Part shown: in pieces, positions 5,884 to 8,484 of the stretch
Position numbering within the stretch: position 1 is the stretch's first letter
How the letters are laid out: each line of letters opens with the position of its first letter
DNA from: Prevotellaceae bacterium
Lineage (GTDB): Bacteria; Bacteroidota; Bacteroidia; Bacteroidales; UBA932
Reading direction: 5' to 3'
NCBI GenBank assembly: GCA_031267155.1
Contig: JAIRZR010000387.1
Coordinates: 1 to 8,484, forward strand
Length of the DNA: 8,484 nucleotides
Program-made: the position numbers and the translations under genes
The notes under the pieces: model-generated
What the model was told of the DNA's origin: nothing
Seen by the model: the letters and a program-made list of their open reading frames with translations, nothing else
The model's database searches: none

Positions 5884-7329
5884 TATATTCTGCTCCAAAT
5901 TTTCTGTTTCCTGCTTGACGATTTTTGCAGAGCTTATTTCGATAAACGAAGCTCCTTCCGAAGGTCCGAAACTCCCTCCTATGATGACTATCAGATCTTC
6001 AGGTTTGAAACAGTTTGTTTCGAGCAGAGATTCTATTGCCGCATGTTCAAACTCGTCTTTAGTCTGGCGCGGCGCCATCATTGTCGCAAAAACTCCGTAT
6101 GAAAGAGCGAGTTCTCTCATTGAATGACTTTTGTAGCATTTTGCAAAAATCGGCGCTTTGGGACGGAATGCCGCGATGTATCGACCGGTTCTGCCCGACA
6201 AAGTATCGATGACTATAGCCTTTATCGGCAGTCCGACAGAAGCGTCCACTGCTGCCCGGCAGAGTATTGCCGCCGTAGGCTGTGTGATGTTTTTCAGATT
6301 AATATCCGGTTCGGCGCCCAGCTGGGATTCTATTTCAATAGCTATTTTCGACATGGTTTGCAAAGCCTCTATCGGATAATTTCCATTTGCCGTTTCTCCG
6401 CTTAGCATCAGGGCGTCGGTACGCTGGTATATTGCATTGGCAACATCGCTCACTTCGGCGCGCGTAGGGCGCGGATGTTCAATCATGGTATGGAGCATCT
6501 GGGTAGCGATTATCACGGGCGATTTGCGTTCGCGACACTTTTTCAACAACATTCTTTGTATCCCGGGGATTTTTTCGGCTTCGATTTCCACTCCGAGATC
6601 TCCGCGCGCCACCATTATGCCATACGCATGACCGAGTATTTCGTCGATATTGTCAACTCCCTGCCGGTTTTCGATTTTCGCGATAAGCTTTATATGGCTG
6701 TTATATTCGTCCAGAATTTTTTGGACGTCTATCAAATCCTGTTTTGTCCTTACAAACGAATGGGCAATGAAATCGACCTCGTTTTTGATTGCCCAGTGGA
6801 TAAAATCAATATCCTTGGGCGTCAGTGATGGCAGCTTGACATGAACTCCGGGGACATTTATGCTTTTGCGTCCCTTGATCCTGCCGTCGTTCATCACGGT
6901 ACACAGCAGATAATCGCTTGTCTTGTCGGTTACGGTCAATTCTATTTCACCGTCGTCAATCAGTATTTTTGACAGTATCGGAACATCATGCACAAAACCC
7001 TCGTAGTTAACAAATAATCTTTCTTCGGAAGATATTTTTTCCCTGTCGCCGGAAATTATCAGGATATGGTCTTTTTTTACTTCAAATCCATCTTCGCTAT
7101 CCATTGCCGTCAAGCGCATTTCAGGACCTTTAGTATCAATAAGTATGGCGATATTATCCGAAATCTTCCTGACATTGCGAACTATTTCGTCAGCGCTTCC
7201 GGTAGTGATGTGCGCAGTGTTCAGACGGGCAACATTCATCCCGTATTTATACAGTTCCCCAATAAACGACGCTTCGCAACGCCTGTCCGATATCGTTGCT
7301 ACAATCTTGGTTTTCTTCTTTATATACAT
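5875..7329 (-). CDS. pyk: Pyruvate kinase
   Basis: A full-length (484 aa) enzyme of glycolysis that transfers phosphate from phosphoenolpyruvate to ADP in the cytosol. Key residues are in place: R35 in MNVARLN, D65 and K67 in LIDTKGPE, catalytic K218 with metal ligand E220 in AKIEN, D244 in ARGDLG, T276 in ATQML, and the signature PRPTRAEVSDVANAI followed by DALMLSGETA. The B domain spans roughly residues 73-168. The C-terminal regulatory domain spans about 350-470, with TLSGRTGRYIAAFRP at the usual effector-phosphate loop. The last 10-12 residues (ETENLEQNIQN) look like a non-conserved tail partly encoded by a dispersed repeat. The ATG at 7329 lies about 20 bases after a predicted transcription start, with no better alternative. 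It is transcribed alone and converges on the RbsD/FucU-family gene. Confidence 0.97.
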   Translation of the reverse strand: MYIKKKTKIVATISDRRCEASFIGELYKYGMNVARLNTAHITTGSADEIVRNVRKISDNIAILIDTKGPEMRLTAMDSEDGFEVKKDHILIISGDREKISSEERLFVNYEGFVHDVPILSKILIDDGEIELTVTDKTSDYLLCTVMNDGRIKGRKSINVPGVHVKLPSLTPKDIDFIHWAIKNEVDFIAHSFVRTKQDLIDVQKILDEYNSHIKLIAKIENRQGVDNIDEILGHAYGIMVARGDLGVEIEAEKIPGIQRMLLKKCRERKSPVIIATQMLHTMIEHPRPTRAEVSDVANAIYQRTDALMLSGETANGNYPIEALQTMSKIAIEIESQLGAEPDINLKNITQPTAAILCRAAVDASVGLPIKAIVIDTLSGRTGRYIAAFRPKAPIFAKCYKSHSMRELALSYGVFATMMAPRQTKDEFEHAAIESLLETNCFKPEDLIVIIGGSFGPSEGASFIEISSAKIVKQETENLEQNIQN

Positions 7330-7354
7330 AAAACTTTTATACTAAAAACAGATG

Positions 7355-7362
7355 CAAAGATA
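7355..7362 (-). promoter_or_regulatory. pyk promoter -7 element
   Basis: TATCTTTG on the minus strand (7362-7355) matches TAnnTTTG and puts the transcript start about 20 bases before the pyk ATG. No TTG -33 element is present 19-21 bp upstream; that position is occupied by the AGTTAAA tandem repeat. Confidence 0.6.
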
Positions 7363-7381
7363 TGACAAAAAAACGATATAA

Positions 7382-7420
7382 AGTTAAAAGTTAAAAGTTA
7401 AAAACTAAAAGTTAAGAGTT
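7382..7420. repeat. AGTTAAA heptamer tandem repeat
   Basis: Three exact copies of AGTTAAA (7382-7402) are followed by AACTAAA, AGTTAAG and a partial AGTT. The array begins about 20 bp upstream of the pyk -7 element, so copy number could influence pyk transcription. It is a short tandem repeat of a kind prone to slippage. Confidence 0.85.
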
Positions 7421-7442
7421 GAATATAGTACATTTTTTGCAA

Positions 7443-7625
7443 TTACAGTCTTCTCTTAACTCTATTTGCCTCCAGAGCCTTTTCCCATTCCCAGGCTGTT
7501 TTAAGCATATCTTCGGTAGAGGTTTCTGCTTTCCAGCCCAGTTCTTTATTGGCAAAAGCGGGTTCAGCCCAGACCTTTTCGACGTCTCCCTCGCGGCGGG
7601 CTACGATTGTTCTGTTAACCTTAGC
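7443..7625 (-). pseudogene. galE: UDP-glucose 4-epimerase (galE), C-terminal remnant
   Basis: The minus strand encodes the last 60 residues of a GalE-type epimerase. The frame VNRTIVARREGDVEKVWAEP, then ANKELGWKAETSTEDM and TAWEWEKAL, ends at a TAA (7445-7443). It aligns well with the C-terminus of E. coli GalE (VNYHFAPRREGD..YWAD..KADRELNW). The upstream side is broken: an in-frame TAA lies at 7628-7626 and no NAD-binding N-terminal half follows in the 350 bp before the ABC gene. The break coincides with an inverted copy of the repeat that continues to 7822. The fragment has no start, promoter or active site (the Ser/Tyr/Lys catalytic residues would lie upstream), so it is a decayed remnant. 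GalE would interconvert UDP-glucose and UDP-galactose. Confidence 0.82.
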
Positions 7626-7822
7626 TTACGGAAAAAAAGCCTCCTGTCGTCCCGGCAACCGTAGCCTCCATCCCTCCCTTCCTCTCCATCCGTAAGCTGA
7701 AGCATACGGTTAATAAAGTGTCGTACCTGCGGGACTTGGCGGGGTATGTGATTGATACTCCGCTGCTCTACTCCTCTCCGTAAGCTGAAGCACACTGTAT
7801 AGTAAAGTGTCGTCCTGACGGG
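7619..7822. repeat. Repeat cluster: two direct copies 88 bp apart plus a partial inverted copy
   Basis: Two imperfect copies of an approximately 44-bp unit beginning CCGTAAGCTGAAGCA and containing TAAAGTGTCGT lie at 7690-7733 and 7778-7822. The spacing is 88 bp. A third, partial copy is inverted at 7619-7631 (AGCTTACGG at 7623-7631), exactly at the broken end of the galE remnant. The intervening DNA (7632-7689) is strongly pyrimidine-rich on the plus strand (CCTCC, CCCTCCCTTCC). Open frames through the repeat are not convincing, since an 88-bp period does not preserve the reading frame. This is most likely a non-coding mobile or recombinogenic repeat. Confidence 0.65.
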
Positions 7823-7850
7823 CTATTCTTATCCTGAACTCAGGTTATAT

Positions 7851-7866
7851 AATCCTTTAATCCTGC
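7851..7866. repeat. Second AATCCT-type repeat copy
   Basis: AATCCTTTAATCCTGC has the same wording as the repeat at the end of pyk (5860-5883). It is preceded by a small CCTGA/TCAGG dyad (7833-7844) and lies in gene-free DNA. Confidence 0.4.
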
Positions 7867-7880
7867 TTCAGACAAAAAAA

Positions 7881-7934
7881 GACGCAAAGCATTGGACGCC
7901 TGCTCCTGTTCGGCGTAGCGTCCCCGACAGCGTC
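7881..7934. repeat. Nested inverted repeats upstream of the ABC gene
   Basis: The inner dyad GGACGC/GCGTCC (7894-7899/7918-7923) lies inside an outer GACGC/GCGTC (7881-7885/7930-7934), giving an interrupted hairpin. No T-tract follows, so it is not a plain terminator. It ends 47 bp before the ABC gene start and may be part of the adjoining repeat scrapyard or of that gene's leader. Confidence 0.4.
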
Positions 7935-7981
7935 AGACCTGCATACGATTGTCTAACACTTGAAATACCGGAACAGACAGC

Positions 7982-8484
7982 ATGTCATATCTTTTAAAAA
8001 TACAGGGCGCAACTTTCAGGAAGTTTCAATATACTGTTTTTCAGGATACCGACTGGGAAATGCAAGCCGGGGAAAACTGGATGATAGTCGGCGGCAGCGG
8101 TTCGGGAAAAACGACATTTCTGGAAATCCTGGAAGGCAGAGTTCTGAAAACAGGGGGAGAAGTAAGCCGTAATTTCGCCGGTACGGACACGGAGAATATT
8201 GCTTCGGTCTATTTCAACGATCCATCGTTCAATTACGGCGATTTTTACTGTCAGCAGCGGTACAATGCCAGCGAAACGGACAATGTCCTTACCGTTCGCA
8301 ATTTCCTGAAACTGAATACTGCTGAGAGTTTTTCCGAATTGCAGGCTCTGGGCGTCGCTCATCTGCTTGATACGGAAATCATCAAACTCTCGAACGGTCA
8401 GTTCAAAAAAATGCTGATTGCCAAAGCTCTGATGAAAAAACCGCGTCTGCTTCTGCTCGACAACCTGTACACCGGGCTTGACAG
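7982..8484 (+). CDS. ModF-like ABC ATP-binding protein, N-terminal half (runs off right edge)
   Basis: The frame starts at the ATG at 7982 and is open to the window end (167 codons). It has Walker A GGSGSGKT (37-44), a Q-loop region around YCQQRYN (89-95), signature LSNGQ (136-140), Walker B LLLLD (156-160) and D-loop GLD (165-167). HLLDTEIIKLSNGQFKKMLI and ALMKKPRLLLLDN resemble the first ATPase domain of ModF/PhrA, soluble tandem ABC proteins associated with molybdate-transport loci in E. coli. A second ATPase domain would then be expected to the right. The residue after the Walker B aspartate is N161 where active ABC ATPases carry the catalytic glutamate. No membrane segment is seen. No clear promoter or ribosome site precedes the start, and the upstream 350 bp is repeat-rich. 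The ModF assignment is inferred; the ABC domain is certain. Confidence 0.8.
   Translation, partial: MSYLLKIQGATFRKFQYTVFQDTDWEMQAGENWMIVGGSGSGKTTFLEILEGRVLKTGGEVSRNFAGTDTENIASVYFNDPSFNYGDFYCQQRYNASETDNVLTVRNFLKLNTAESFSELQALGVAHLLDTEIIKLSNGQFKKMLIAKALMKKPRLLLLDNLYTGLD

Noticed and set aside
6475..6828. A 117-codon plus-strand frame inside pyk
   Set aside because: It is antisense to fully conserved pyruvate kinase motifs, so it is a shadow frame.
7382..7420. CRISPR-like array
   Set aside because: The units are 7 bp and directly abutting, with no spacers; this is a simple tandem repeat.
7601..7795. A 64-codon minus-strand frame through the repeat cluster
   Set aside because: It is rich in Arg/Gly from repeat DNA. 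The two repeat copies are read in different frames, and there is no homology I recognise.
7994..8362. A 122-codon minus-strand frame opposite the ABC gene
   Set aside because: It is antisense to a frame with clear Walker A and signature motifs and shows no recognisable domain.

Overview
The window most likely comes from a member of the Bacteroidetes, probably an anaerobic Bacteroidales. Several starts are preceded by the Bacteroidetes-type -7 element TAnnTTTG, Shine-Dalgarno sites are essentially absent, and leaders are A/T-rich. It also carries an outer-membrane protein of the Bacteroidetes Porin_10 type and a pyruvate kinase with Bacteroidetes-like active-site wording (ATISD, ARLNTAH). There is no rRNA, tRNA, CRISPR array or prophage that I can see.

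Layout. (1) At 1-110 (minus) is the first part of a zinc-finger transposase-like gene that runs off the left edge. (2) At 341-1321 (minus) is biotin synthase bioB, with a promoter overlapping its apparent N-terminus. (3) At 1524-4835 (plus) is a probable two-gene unit: a 753-residue porin-like outer-membrane protein, then, 15 bp later, a periplasmic MltF-like lytic transglycosylase whose solute-binding domain looks reduced. (4) The 407-bp gap 4836-5242 holds a perfect 38-bp-arm inverted repeat of the 'GCGAGGAACGAAGCAATCC' kind, a run of hairpins, an intrinsic-terminator-like stem with a T-tract, and the promoter of the next gene. (5) At 5243-5680 (plus) is a monocistronic RbsD/FucU-family sugar mutarotase, convergent with (6) pyruvate kinase at 5875-7329 (minus). 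(7) The stretch 7380-7981 is a scrapyard: a heptamer tandem repeat, the last 60 codons of a UDP-glucose 4-epimerase (galE) without its N-terminal part, copies of an approximately 44-bp repeat 88 bp apart, and nested dyads. (8) From 7982 to the right edge (plus) is the first half of a ModF-like ABC ATPase.

How the genes fit together. They are mostly unrelated housekeeping genes: biotin synthesis, envelope and peptidoglycan, sugar mutarotation, and glycolysis. Only the porin and transglycosylase look co-transcribed, and both act in the envelope. I found no convincing new multi-gene system. The items most worth checking are the extra cysteines beside the auxiliary-cluster ligands of BioB, the lobe-deleted MltF-like protein, the start region of the porin, the long perfect palindrome, the galE remnant with its repeats, and the missing catalytic glutamate in the ABC protein.
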